A stretch of DNA of 64,000 bases, taken from positions 3,219,001 to 3,283,000 of the forward strand of contig NZ_CP089980.1 in NCBI RefSeq assembly GCF_021389955.1, in the 5' to 3' direction. This document shows positions 55,792 to 64,000 of this stretch, in pieces. The notes beneath the pieces were generated by a model, which ran no database searches, was not told where the DNA came from, and saw only the letters and a list, made by a program, of their open reading frames with translations. The DNA is from Fulvivirga maritima. GTDB lineage: Bacteria; Bacteroidota; Bacteroidia; Cytophagales; Cyclobacteriaceae. Numbering within the stretch: the first letter of the stretch is position 1; each line of letters begins with the position of its first letter. A program made the translations under genes and the position numbers.

Positions 55792-56519
55792 TATTTCTTA
55801 AACCAACTGTTGATCTTGAGTTGTATTACTCCAAAAAAAGCCTCTTTAAAGATAGAACCAGACATTTTTGATTTTCCTCTGGTGCGGTCGGTAAATATTA
55901 TTGGTACCTCATCTATTTTAAAGCCATACTTCATGGCAGTAAATTTCATTTCTATCTGGAAGGCATAACCTATAAATTTGATTTTATCAAGCTCTATAGT
56001 TTCAAGCACCTTTCTTCTAAAACAAACAAAACCTGCGGTGGTATCATTAATAGGCATGCCAGTAATGAAGCGTACATACATGCTGGCAAAGTAACTCATC
56101 ATAACTCTGCCCATAGGCCAGTTTACCACATTTACACCTGTAATGTATCGCGAACCAATGGCCATGTCATAATTTCCAACCGAACAAGCTTCATGTAAAT
56201 TAAGCAGGTCTTTAGGGTTGTGAGAAAAGTCAGCATCCATTTCAAAAATGAAATCATATTTTTTCTCTATCGCGAATTTAAAGCCTGTGATATAAGCGGT
56301 GCCAAGCCCCAATTTGCCTTCTCTTTCTATGAGATGCAGCGTACGACCATTATGATCTTGCTTTTGCAATTCTTTTACTATGGCTCCGGTGCCGTCAGGA
56401 GATCCGTCATCCACTATGAGTACATCAAAAGGGTGACTCAACTTAAAGACAGCATCGATAATCAGTTCGATGTTCTCTTTTTCATTGTAAGTAGGTATAA
56501 TTACTAAGCTGTCAGTCAC
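55776..56519 (-). CDS. polyprenol monophosphomannose synthase-like GT2 glycosyltransferase
   Basis: A 247-residue GT2 enzyme from GTG 56519; a longer frame to 56579 adds residues that do not fit the family. Landmarks are VIIPTYNEKENIE, VLIVDDGSPDGTG, GLGTAYITGFKFA, the DxD-type EMDADFSHNPKD, IGSRYITGV, DTTAGFVCFRR, GYAFQIEM and TRGKSKMSGSI. It should transfer mannose or glucose from a nucleotide sugar to a polyprenyl phosphate at the cytosolic membrane face. Confidence 0.92.
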   Translation of the reverse strand: MTDSLVIIPTYNEKENIELIIDAVFKLSHPFDVLIVDDGSPDGTGAIVKELQKQDHNGRTLHLIEREGKLGLGTAYITGFKFAIEKKYDFIFEMDADFSHNPKDLLNLHEACSVGNYDMAIGSRYITGVNVVNWPMGRVMMSYFASMYVRFITGMPINDTTAGFVCFRRKVLETIELDKIKFIGYAFQIEMKFTAMKYGFKIDEVPIIFTDRTRGKSKMSGSIFKEAFFGVIQLKINSWFKKYQPPA

Positions 56520-56647
56520 TGCACAATTTGTTCGGGGTCCATAAAAGACGCTAAAAATAGCAAAGTTCGTCGAAACCAAATCAATACAATTTGATTTTCT
56601 TCATTTATATCAGACTTTTGCAATCCATTAACTAAAAAAACAAGGTT

Positions 56648-57151
56648 TTGAATAAGTGTGTCTTTTTGGATCGTGACGGAGTGATTAACAAAGATTATGT
56701 TGATTATGTATATACTCCTGAAAAGTTTGAAGTATTACCAGGGGTGAAAGATGCTTTGGTATCATTAAAGAAGGCTGGTTATCTGTTGGTTATTATAACC
56801 AATCAGTCTGGTATAGCCAAAGGTATTTATACCCGTGAGCAGATGCATGAGTGCCATCAGCTCATGCAGCAGGAGTTTGATTTTATGATTGATCATATAT
56901 ATTATGCACCCTGGCACCCCACAGTAACAGAGAGTCTTACCCGCAAGCCGGGCACGCTCATGTTTGAGAAAGCAATTGCTAAGTTTAATATAGATACTAA
57001 TCACTCCTGGATGGTAGGAGATAAGGAGAGGGATCTGGTGCCGGCCAAAAAGCTGGGCATTAAAACTATTCAGGTAGATAATGATGATAGCCGTATGGCT
57101 GACTTCAAAGCCCTGAATCTGGCAGATGCTTTAGAAATAATATTTGGATAA
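56648..57151 (+). CDS. HAD-IIIA phosphatase, GmhB/HisB-N-like, without the zinc site
   Basis: A 167-residue HAD phosphatase with motif I FLDRDGVINKD, motif II ITNQSGI, motif III RKPGTLMFEKA, and motif IV MVGDKERDLVPAKKLG. It resembles D-glycero-D-manno-heptose 1,7-bisphosphate 7-phosphatase. The usual zinc-binding CxH...CxC loop is replaced by APWHPTVTESLTRKP, keeping only the histidine. The start is TTG 56648 with AAGG upstream. The heptose substrate is uncertain; a histidinol-phosphate or other sugar phosphate is possible. Confidence 0.82.
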   Translation: MNKCVFLDRDGVINKDYVDYVYTPEKFEVLPGVKDALVSLKKAGYLLVIITNQSGIAKGIYTREQMHECHQLMQQEFDFMIDHIYYAPWHPTVTESLTRKPGTLMFEKAIAKFNIDTNHSWMVGDKERDLVPAKKLGIKTIQVDNDDSRMADFKALNLADALEIIFG

Positions 57152-57154
57152 AAT

Positions 57155-57186
57155 AAAAGCCGGTAATTTATTTATTACCGGCTTTT
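57155..57186. terminator. bidirectional terminator
   Basis: AAAAGCCGGTAA (57155-57166) and TTACCGGCTTTT (57175-57186) form a 12-bp stem with an 8-base loop. It lies between the HAD gene and the convergent arginine decarboxylase. Confidence 0.9.
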
Positions 57187-57193
57187 CTGTTTC

Positions 57194-58589
57194 TTAGTAT
57201 CCTAATATTTTAAGCATAGCATCGCTTTCTTGCTCTTCATTGAAGAGTCGCGTTTCTATTTCGCCTTTTTTATTCTTATCTACCAATACGTGCTTAGGTG
57301 CAGGTATCAGGCAGTGCTGTATACCTCCATATCCGCCTAAAGACTCCTGATAAGCTCCGGTATGGAAAAATCCGATATAGAGTTTTTCACTGCTTTTAGG
57401 ATCAGACATAGGCATAAACACATCTCCAGAATGAGCTTCTGAGTTGTAATAGTCCATACTATCACAAGTAAGGCCACCTAAGTTTACCTTATGGTGTGGC
57501 TCATCCCATTTATTGATCGGTAGTAATATGTACTTCTGGTTCAGTCCCCATGCATCAGGCAGATGAGTGATGAAAGATCCATCAATCATGTACCATAGCT
57601 CCTTGTCGTTTTGTAGCTTCTGATCCATGATAGAGTAAAGTACCGCTCCGCTTTCGCCTACAGTAAAACTGCCAAACTCAGTGAAGATGTTAGGTACCGG
57701 CACATTGTTTTTACCACAAATCCATTTAATATTTTCAATGATTTGCTCTACAATATACTTATAATCGTACTCAAAATGAAGAGAGGTTTTAATAGGGAAA
57801 CCACCACCAATATCTATGGTGTCCAGCTCAGGGCATTCTTTTTTTAAGCTCGCAGTATTTAAAGATAAAGCGGCTAAGTTCACTCCAGTAGTATGCCGTA
57901 TCTTTTATGCCTGTGTTTATGAAGAAATGCAAAAGCTTAAGTTTAGCCTTTTTGCTGGGCTTTATCTGATCACGGTAAAGCGTATTAATATCTCCGTATC
58001 TGATTCCTAAACGAGAAGTATAGAACTCAAACTTAGGCTCCTCGTCTGCCGCTATGCGTATTCCTACATTATAGCTGCCTTCCACATTTTCTTCGTAGTG
58101 CTGTAGCTCATTGAGGTTGTCAAGCACAGGTATGCAGTTTTCAAAGCCATCATTTAACAGCTCACTGATATACTGTTTGTAAAGAGGCCTTTTAAAACCA
58201 TTACACACAATATTCGTGCTCTTCTTAATCTTTCCTTTTTCATACAGCTTTCTCACTATAGGAATGTCAAAAGAAGAAGACGTTTCTATATGAATATCAT
58301 TTTTTAATGCCTCTTCAAGTATAAAGTTGAAATGCGATGATTTCGTACAATAACAATACGTATAGTCTGCCTCGTAATTATACTTTTTAATAGCGTTATT
58401 AAATATCTGTTTAGCATATTTAATATTTTCACTAATCTTAGGCAGATAAGTAAGTTTTAAAGGTGTACCGTATTTTTCAATAATGTCCATCAGGGGTACA
58501 CCATTAAAAAATAGTTTGTTGTTTTCAACTTTGAATTCCTCCTGCGGGAATTCGAACGTTTGCTCTATTAGATCGATATACTTTTTCAC
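57194..58589 (-). pseudogene. speA: arginine decarboxylase (fold III PLP), frameshifted at an A7 run
   Basis: The first frame (ATG 58589 to TGA 57828) gives 253 residues with PLP-lysine region YCTKSSHF, ETSSSFDIPIV and RLGIRYGD, and the start of the barrel end SELSRFIFKYCELKK. The second frame resumes as KKECPELDTIDIGGGFP and continues to the stop at 57194, with FGSFTVGESGA, LTCDSMDYY and FFHTGAYQESLGGYGG. Deleting one T from the run 57839-57845 (A7 on the coding strand) joins them into about 464 residues. This is the length and order of Bacteroidota arginine decarboxylase, which makes agmatine for polyamines. Decay, sequencing error or slippage are all possible. Confidence 0.88.
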
Positions 58590-58631
58590 ACTGTTACATT
58601 AATGCATTCAAGGGTTATAATGTTGCAAATT

Positions 58632-58724
58632 TTGGTAAGATTCTTTGATAATACCAAGTATATGGGCTACCAATTTTTTAAGAGAATTAAAATTATGCAA
58701 TCACAAGCCATATAATTAAATTTG
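58632..58724. promoter_or_regulatory. divergent regulatory region with TTGGTA/TACCAA copies and a -7 element
   Basis: Between the decarboxylase and deiminase-like genes, TTGGTA (58632-58637), TACCAA (58652-58657) and TACCAA (58668-58673) form inverted and direct copies of one hexamer. TAAATTTG at 58717-58724 matches the -7 consensus for the rightward gene; its -33 box is weak. The layout suits one operator controlling both directions. Confidence 0.35.
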
Positions 58725-58756
58725 AGGCTTTAAAAAATACATGATGACGATACTAT

Positions 58757-59677
58757 ATGATAGATATTTATGTTAATGATGAGACTTCTGAGCTAAAGGC
58801 AGTTATACTGGGAACGGCTCAGCAGTTAGGGGGGGAGCCTACGGTGGAAGAGGCGTATGATCCAAAATCTATAGAGCATATCAAAAATGGTACTTATCCT
58901 ACTGAGGAGGTGGTACATAAAGAGATAGAAGCTTTTGCTGCAGTATTGAAAAAGCATAATGTGGAGGTGTACAGACCCGAAGTGCTGGAAGACTGTAATC
59001 AGATTTTTTCAAGAGATATTGGCTTTGTTATAGAAGATAAATTTGTGCGGCCGCGTATCTTAAAAGATCGTAAAGATGAAATTATAGGAATTCAATATAT
59101 ACTTGATCAAATTCCGGAAGCAAACAAGCTGGAAGTGCCAGAAGGAGGTCGAGTAGAAGGGGGAGATGTTATGCCTTGGCATGATCATATTTTTGTAGGA
59201 TACTCTAAAGAGGAGGATTTTAAGAAATATGTGGTATCCAGAACTAATGAAGAAGGCGTGGAATTTCTTAAATCCAGCTTTCCTAATAAAAAAGTAATGG
59301 CTTTTGAGTTAAAAAAGTCAGATATAGATCCTAAAGAAAACGCACTACACCTAGACTGCTGTTTTCAGCCCATAGGTACTGATAAGGCCATTGTTTATAA
59401 AGGAGGCTTTAAAAATGTGGAGGATTATGAGTTTTTGGTTAATTTCTTCGGTAAAGAAAATATATTCGAGATTACTAAAGATGAAATGTATCATATGAAC
59501 TCAAATGTGTTTTCTATCAGTGAGAAGGTAATAGTTTCAGAGCAGAACTTCACCAGACTTAACACCTGGCTGGAAGAGCAGGGCTTTACCGTAGAGAGAA
59601 TACCATATTCAGAAACAGCCAAAATGGAAGGGCTTTTACGCTGCTCCACATTACCAATCAAGAGAGTTAAAAAATAA
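58757..59677 (+). CDS. amidinotransferase-fold hydrolase (arginine deiminase/DDAH-like)
   Basis: A 306-residue beta/alpha-propeller enzyme of the guanidino-group-modifying superfamily. Visible are FSRDIGFV, EGGRVEGGDVMPWHDH, HLDCCFQPIG with the catalytic His, MNSNVFSIS, and the C-terminal nucleophile C296 in LLRCSTLPI. It should hydrolyse an arginine-like or citrulline-like guanidino or ureido substrate through a thiouronium intermediate. The ctlX-like gene follows after 3 bases. The exact substrate is not determined. Confidence 0.85.
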   Translation: MIDIYVNDETSELKAVILGTAQQLGGEPTVEEAYDPKSIEHIKNGTYPTEEVVHKEIEAFAAVLKKHNVEVYRPEVLEDCNQIFSRDIGFVIEDKFVRPRILKDRKDEIIGIQYILDQIPEANKLEVPEGGRVEGGDVMPWHDHIFVGYSKEEDFKKYVVSRTNEEGVEFLKSSFPNKKVMAFELKKSDIDPKENALHLDCCFQPIGTDKAIVYKGGFKNVEDYEFLVNFFGKENIFEITKDEMYHMNSNVFSISEKVIVSEQNFTRLNTWLEEQGFTVERIPYSETAKMEGLLRCSTLPIKRVKK

Positions 59678-59680
59678 AAA

Positions 59681-60622
59681 ATGTCTAGGCAAACAACGCA
59701 TACTATTATGATGATAAGGCCCGTGAAGTTCAGGTATAATGAACAAACGGCCGTAAATAACTACTATCAGAAAGTGCTGGATAAAATTGCTCCTGAAGAG
59801 GTGCAAGAGCAGGCGCTGTCTGAGTTTGATACTTTTGTGAGTAAACTGAGGGAAAAAGGAGTAAACGTTATAGTTATAAACGATACTCTGGATCCTGATA
59901 CCCCAGATTCTATTTTCCCTAATAACTGGATCTCTTTTCATGACGATGGCAGGGTAGCGCTATACCCCATGTTTGCCCCTAACAGAAGGCAGGAGAGAAG
60001 AGATGATATTTTGGCTATTCTGGATAACGAATATCAGCTGAGTATTTCTGAAATAGAGGATTTCTCTTTCCATGAAAAAGAAGAGAAATACCTGGAAGGA
60101 ACAGGCAGTATGATTCTCGATAGACCTAATAAAATAGTATATGCGGCTATTTCTGAGCGTACTAATGAAGAAATACTAGGAGAGTTTTGCCGAAAATTCG
60201 GCTTTAAGCCAGTAAAATTCACGGCTTTTCAAACAGTAGAAGGAAAAAGGTTGCCCATCTACCATACTAATGTGATGATGTGCATAGCCGAGACCTTCGC
60301 AGTAATCTGTCTGGATACTATTGATGATGCTACACAACGCCAGGAGGTAGAAGAAGCTCTCAATAAAACCGGCAAAGAAATAATAGAAATAAGCGAAGAT
60401 CAGGAGCACCATTTTGCAGGTAATATGCTGCAGGTAAGCTCGGCTACCGGAGATAAATACCTGGTGATGTCAGCCGCCGCTTATCAATCATTAGAAGCAT
60501 CACAAATTGATGCTATAGAAAAACATTGTCCTATCATACATAGTTCTTTAGATACTATAGAGGCACTCGGAGGAGGCAGTGCCAGGTGTATGATGGCTGA
60601 AGTATTTTTACCTTCTCATTAA
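59681..60622 (+). CDS. ctlX: citrulline utilisation hydrolase (CtlX-like amidinotransferase)
   Basis: A 313-residue protein of the same fold as its neighbour but clearly a separate family. It has MIRPVKFRYNEQTAVNN, SIFPNNWISFHDDG, YPMFAPNRRQERR, LEGTGSMILDR, the catalytic His in YHTNVMMCI, and the nucleophile C303 in GGGSARCMMAEVFLP. Members are annotated as CtlX after a citrulline ureidase described in Francisella. It would release ornithine from citrulline, or act on a related ureido compound. It is coupled to the upstream gene. Confidence 0.88.
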   Translation: MSRQTTHTIMMIRPVKFRYNEQTAVNNYYQKVLDKIAPEEVQEQALSEFDTFVSKLREKGVNVIVINDTLDPDTPDSIFPNNWISFHDDGRVALYPMFAPNRRQERRDDILAILDNEYQLSISEIEDFSFHEKEEKYLEGTGSMILDRPNKIVYAAISERTNEEILGEFCRKFGFKPVKFTAFQTVEGKRLPIYHTNVMMCIAETFAVICLDTIDDATQRQEVEEALNKTGKEIIEISEDQEHHFAGNMLQVSSATGDKYLVMSAAAYQSLEASQIDAIEKHCPIIHSSLDTIEALGGGSARCMMAEVFLPSH

Positions 60623-60651
60623 TAATTTAATTATAAAAAAGAATAACTAAG

Positions 60652-61626
60652 ATGGCCCAGAAACCCATTACCGAATTTATTGAAAAACACTATTTACATT
60701 TCAATGCTGCCGCTTTGGTAGATGCAGCTAAAGGATATAAAAAGCATTTAGAAGAAGATAAAAAGATGCTGGTATCATTAGCTGGGGCTATGAGTACAGG
60801 TGAGCTTGGCAAGTCATTGGCTGAGATGATTCGTCAGGATAAACTGCACATTATTTCTTGCACAGGAGCTAACCTGGAGGAGGATGTGATGAATTTGGTA
60901 GCTCATTCTCATTATGAAAGAGTGCCTCACTACAGAGACCTTACTCCTAAAGAAGAGTGGGATCTTCTCGAAAAAGGACTTAATAGAGTTACTGACACTT
61001 GTATTCCTGAAGAGGAAGCTTTCAGAAGAATTCAAAAGCATATTTTCGAAATCTGGAAAGATGCTGAGGAGAAGGGAGAAAGATATTTTCCGCATGAGTT
61101 TTTATTCAAACTAATTAACTCTGGGGTATTGGAGCAATATTATGAAATTGATCCAAAAAATAGCTGGATGATAGAAGCAGCCAAGAAAAACCTACCTATG
61201 GTGGTGCCTGGTTGGGAAGATTCTACCCTGGGTAATATATTCGCCTCTTATTGCCTTAAAGGCGAGTTGAAACCCTCTACTATGAAGTCAGGTATTGAAT
61301 ATATGGTTTGGTTAGCAGACTGGTATACGCAGCAAGCTGAAGATAAAGGCATCGGTTTCTTCCAGATAGGTGGAGGTATAGCAGGTGATTTCCCTATTTG
61401 TGTAGTGCCTATGTTATATCAGGATATGGAAAGAACAGACACTCCTTTCTGGAGTTACTTCTGCCAGATTTCTGATTCTACTACCAGTTATGGATCATAT
61501 AGTGGTGCTGTGCCTAATGAAAAAATAACCTGGGGTAAACTGGATATCGATACTCCTAAATTTATTGTGGAGTCTGATGCTACTATTGTAGCTCCGTTGA
61601 TATTTGGCTACGTGCTGGGTTGGTAA
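60652..61626 (+). CDS. deoxyhypusine synthase family protein (homospermidine-synthase-like)
   Basis: A 324-residue NAD-dependent enzyme. It has the family set LAGAMSTGELGKSLAEMI, SCTGANLEEDVMNL, YFPHEFLFKLINSG, GGGIAGDFPICVVPM, TSYGSYSGAVPNE, and the key lysine K296 in ITWGKLD. Eukaryotic and archaeal members modify eIF5A. Bacteria lack that target, and bacterial members are thought to transfer the aminobutyl group of spermidine or putrescine to an amine. Its place beside arginine decarboxylase supports a polyamine role. Confidence 0.9.
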   Translation: MAQKPITEFIEKHYLHFNAAALVDAAKGYKKHLEEDKKMLVSLAGAMSTGELGKSLAEMIRQDKLHIISCTGANLEEDVMNLVAHSHYERVPHYRDLTPKEEWDLLEKGLNRVTDTCIPEEEAFRRIQKHIFEIWKDAEEKGERYFPHEFLFKLINSGVLEQYYEIDPKNSWMIEAAKKNLPMVVPGWEDSTLGNIFASYCLKGELKPSTMKSGIEYMVWLADWYTQQAEDKGIGFFQIGGGIAGDFPICVVPMLYQDMERTDTPFWSYFCQISDSTTSYGSYSGAVPNEKITWGKLDIDTPKFIVESDATIVAPLIFGYVLGW

Positions 61627-61640
61627 AACATAATAATCAA

Positions 61641-63182
61641 ATGACAGAGAAGCAGGAAGAAAATTCACCCCATTTATTAGTCACCCGTACCCTTGTGCTG
61701 GATGACTATGATCGTATTGTGGCGATAATGCAGAAGTGCTATCCCATGATGAAGGGAGATGTTTGGTTGAAATCACAGATCAAAAAGCTGATCAGGATTT
61801 TTCCGGAAGGGCAGTTGTGTGTAGAAGATCGGGGCGAGGTAGTAGCTTTTGCGCTCTCTATCATAGTGGATTATAAGAAATATGGTGATAGCCATAGTTA
61901 TGAACAGATTATTGATGATTCTAACTTTGGTACTCACACCGCTGATGGAGATGTGCTCTATGGTATAGATGTGTGTGTAGACCCTGATTATAGAGGGATG
62001 AGGCTGGGGCGTAGGCTTTATGATATGCGTAAAGAACTGTGCGAAAGTCTTAATCTTAGATCTATTGTGGCGGGTGGTCGCATACCTAATTACCATAAGT
62101 ACAAAGATCAGTATACCCCAAAAGAATACATTCAGAAAGTAAGGCATAAGGAGATTTATGACCCTGTGCTTTACTTTCAAATGAGTAATGAGTTTCACGT
62201 AAGGAAGATTCTTAAGAACTATATACCTTATGATAAGGCCTCAGGATCTTATGCGGTGCTGATTGAGTGGAACAACATTTACTATAATGAAGACGAGACC
62301 GTTTTTGGTAATCAAAAGAACTTTGCTCGCATTGGCGTGGTGCAGTGGCAACTAAGAGCCGCCCGCTCTATTGATTCATTTTTTGAAAATGTGGAGTTCT
62401 TTGTAGATGCAGTGAGTGGCTATCAGGCGGATTTTCTGGTTTTTCCAGAGCTATTTAATGCTCCGTTAATGGCTGAGTTTAATGAAGATAATGCCGCCAA
62501 AGCCATTCGTAAGCTGGCTCAGTACTCTAATGAGATAAGAGACAAAATGGTAGAATATGCCGTTTCTTATAATATTAACATCATAGCGGGTAGTATGCCG
62601 GTATATGAAGATGAGAAACTGTATAATGTAGCTTATCTCTGTCGCAGAGATGGTAGTTATGAGGCACAGTACAAAATCCATGTTACGCCTGCTGAGCGTA
62701 ATGACTGGGGAATGATCGGCGGAGATAAAGTGCAGGTGTTTGAAACCGATACGGCCAAAATAGGCATTTTAATATGTTATGACTCTGAATTTCCGGAGCT
62801 AGGCAGGATATTGGCTGATCAGGGAATGGAAATCCTGTTCGTGCCTTTTGCTACTGACATGCATAATGGTTATAACAGAGTACGCGTATGTTCTATGGCC
62901 AGAGCTATAGAAAATGAGTGCTATGTGGTGATCTCCGGTAGTGTGGGTAACCTGCCTAAGGTGGTGAATATGGATATTCAATATGGTCAATCAGCGGTAT
63001 TTTCTCCTTCTGACTTTGCTTTTCCGCATAATGCTATTGTTTCAGAAGGTACACCTAACACAGAAAATACCATTATAGCCGATGTGGATCTTAATGACCT
63101 TAAGCATCTTCATATGCATGGTAGTGTGCGTAATCTGTTAGATCGAAGAGAAGATCTGTATAAAGTGAAGTTTAAAAAATAG
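61641..63182 (+). CDS. GNAT-nitrilase fusion protein
   Basis: A 513-residue two-domain protein from ATG 61641; TTG 61620 overlaps the previous stop. The N-terminal GNAT domain (about 10-200) has GIDVCVDPDYRGMRLGRRLYDMR. The C-terminal nitrilase domain has the triad E270 (VFPELF), K345 (YKIHVTPAE) and C379 (LICYDSEFPE). Such fusions are widespread but their substrate is not known. Here the operon position suggests acetylation and amide hydrolysis of an arginine-derived compound, perhaps N-carbamoylputrescine-like. Confidence 0.9.
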   Translation: MTEKQEENSPHLLVTRTLVLDDYDRIVAIMQKCYPMMKGDVWLKSQIKKLIRIFPEGQLCVEDRGEVVAFALSIIVDYKKYGDSHSYEQIIDDSNFGTHTADGDVLYGIDVCVDPDYRGMRLGRRLYDMRKELCESLNLRSIVAGGRIPNYHKYKDQYTPKEYIQKVRHKEIYDPVLYFQMSNEFHVRKILKNYIPYDKASGSYAVLIEWNNIYYNEDETVFGNQKNFARIGVVQWQLRAARSIDSFFENVEFFVDAVSGYQADFLVFPELFNAPLMAEFNEDNAAKAIRKLAQYSNEIRDKMVEYAVSYNINIIAGSMPVYEDEKLYNVAYLCRRDGSYEAQYKIHVTPAERNDWGMIGGDKVQVFETDTAKIGILICYDSEFPELGRILADQGMEILFVPFATDMHNGYNRVRVCSMARAIENECYVVISGSVGNLPKVVNMDIQYGQSAVFSPSDFAFPHNAIVSEGTPNTENTIIADVDLNDLKHLHMHGSVRNLLDRREDLYKVKFKK

Positions 63183-63288
63183 AACAGAGGATAATTTCTA
63201 TTTTAATATAGCCAAAAAGTACGTTTTAGATGAGCGTAGCTTACCTTTGTGTTTACAGAGGCACGATTTTCTGAAATATTAATAGTGA

Positions 63289-63313
63289 AGGCCCGTGTAG
63301 GGCCTGTCATTTT
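63289..63313 (+). terminator. terminator after the arginine/polyamine operon
   Basis: AGGCCC (63289-63294) pairs with GGGCCT (63300-63305) over a 5-base loop and is followed by GTCATTTTT. It is about 110 bases after the fusion gene's stop. A -7-like TATCTTTG at 63327-63334 follows, suggesting a separate promoter for argS. Confidence 0.6.
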
Positions 63314-63378
63314 TCAATGATGATCGTATCTTTGAGCAATATCCCATACAAGTAATAAAGCATAATTTACAATACTCA

Positions 63379-64000
63379 ATGAGTCTGGATTTACAATTAA
63401 AGCAAGAAATTTCTAAGGCCTTCAGCAGCCTTTTTGATGCTGAATTAAAAGTAGAAGACATTAGTTTGCAGCCTACCAGGAAGGAATTTGAAGGTTCACA
63501 TACTTTCGTGTGTTTTCCTTATGCCAGGTTGTCTAAAGCTAAACCTGAAGAAACAGCCAGACTCATAGGCGAATACCTGAAAGAACATGTGGAGGCTGTG
63601 GCCGATTTTAATGTGGTCAAAGGCTTTTTAAATATTGTGCTTTCTGATGCTACGTGGGTACAGGTGTTCACTGACATTTGGGAGGATGAAAACTTTGGTC
63701 AGTACCCTGCTAATGGTAAAGAAGTGATGGTAGAGTATTCATCACCTAATACCAATAAGCCGCTTCACCTGGGCCATTTGAGAAATAATTTCCTTGGCTG
63801 GTCTGTAGCTGAAATTTTCAAGGCCAATGGTTATAATGTGCATAAAGTGCAGATCATTAATGACCGTGGTATCCATATCTGTAAATCTATGGTGGCTTGG
63901 TCTAAATTCGGCAATGGAGAAACTCCTGAGTCTACCGGAAAGAAGGGAGATAAGCTGGTAGGAGATTACTATGTGAAATTTGATCAGGAATATAAAAAAG
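63379..64000 (+). CDS. argS: arginyl-tRNA synthetase, N-terminal part (runs off the window)
   Basis: The first about 207 residues are in the window. They comprise an N-terminal additional domain (EISKAFSSLFDAELKVEDI, YARLSKAKPEETARLIGEYL) and the start of the class I catalytic domain with the HIGH-type motif NKPLHLGHLRN, then VQIINDRGIHICKSM. It attaches arginine to tRNA-Arg. Its position directly after a block of arginine-metabolising genes may be coincidence. ATG 63379 follows the -7-like element by 44 bases. Confidence 0.95.
   Translation, partial: MSLDLQLKQEISKAFSSLFDAELKVEDISLQPTRKEFEGSHTFVCFPYARLSKAKPEETARLIGEYLKEHVEAVADFNVVKGFLNIVLSDATWVQVFTDIWEDENFGQYPANGKEVMVEYSSPNTNKPLHLGHLRNNFLGWSVAEIFKANGYNVHKVQIINDRGIHICKSMVAWSKFGNGETPESTGKKGDKLVGDYYVKFDQEYKK

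Overview
The window looks like chromosome of a member of the Bacteroidota, probably a marine Cytophagales bacterium (Fulvivirga/Marivirga-like; the genus cannot be proved from this sequence). The evidence is a SusC/SusD pair, two proteins with type IX secretion (T9SS) C-terminal sorting domains, DUF4252, DUF1684, DUF2807, DUF2911 and DUF1343 families, a class I-beta DAHP synthase, ligase-associated repair genes, AT-rich sequence, few Shine-Dalgarno sites and many TTG starts. I see no tRNA, rRNA, CRISPR array, insertion sequence or phage gene.

Layout. 0-5 kb: end of an aldo/keto reductase, a secreted-protein gene broken by an in-frame TGA, an Lhr-type repair helicase, a thioredoxin-fold protein without active-site cysteines, and an unknown gene. 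5.4-12.5 kb: one tight operon of SusC, SusD, a small lipoprotein, a DUF1611/DgcN protein and an enolase-superfamily dipeptide epimerase, best read as uptake and processing of D-Glu-containing compounds such as muropeptides. 12.6-14.4 kb: DAHP synthase and the repair phosphoesterase PdeM. 14.5-17.2 kb: an ECF sigma factor with its own ECF-type promoter, a membrane anti-sigma-like protein and three paralogous secreted DUF4252 proteins. 17.3-29 kb: an ABC exporter, a histidine kinase, small envelope proteins, an esterase, and an amidohydrolase/DUF2911/D-threonine-aldolase-like group. 29-37.5 kb: a 1400-residue secreted subtilase, PaaN plus MaoC, and a second T9SS cargo protein. 37.6-46.2 kb: a lipid hydroxylase, a double FKBP lipoprotein, GNAT, DUF5694, DinB, DHFR, Fmt and an ABC-F ATPase. 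46.2-50 kb: a loosely packed accessory patch with a GH25 lysozyme, two SMI1/KNR4-type genes and a broken secreted-protein gene. 50-57 kb: Lgt, the exo-muramidase NamZ, an FtsX/LolE-like permease, an ExbB-like protein, a LytS/LytTR two-component pair, a polyprenol-phosphate mannosyltransferase-like GT2 and a GmhB-like phosphatase. 57-64 kb: an arginine/polyamine block holding arginine decarboxylase (frameshifted at an A7 run), two amidinotransferase-fold hydrolases, a deoxyhypusine-synthase-family enzyme, a GNAT-nitrilase fusion and the start of argS.

Two themes recur. One is peptidoglycan and D-amino-acid handling (SusCD-DgcN-epimerase, D-TA-like enzyme, GH25, NamZ, Lgt). The other is arginine-derived metabolism at the right end. 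Three genes are interrupted by single lesions (TGA at 1051-1053, TAA at 49701-49703, a +1 shift at 57839-57845). Each could be real decay, a recoding event or a consensus error, and needs read-level checking.
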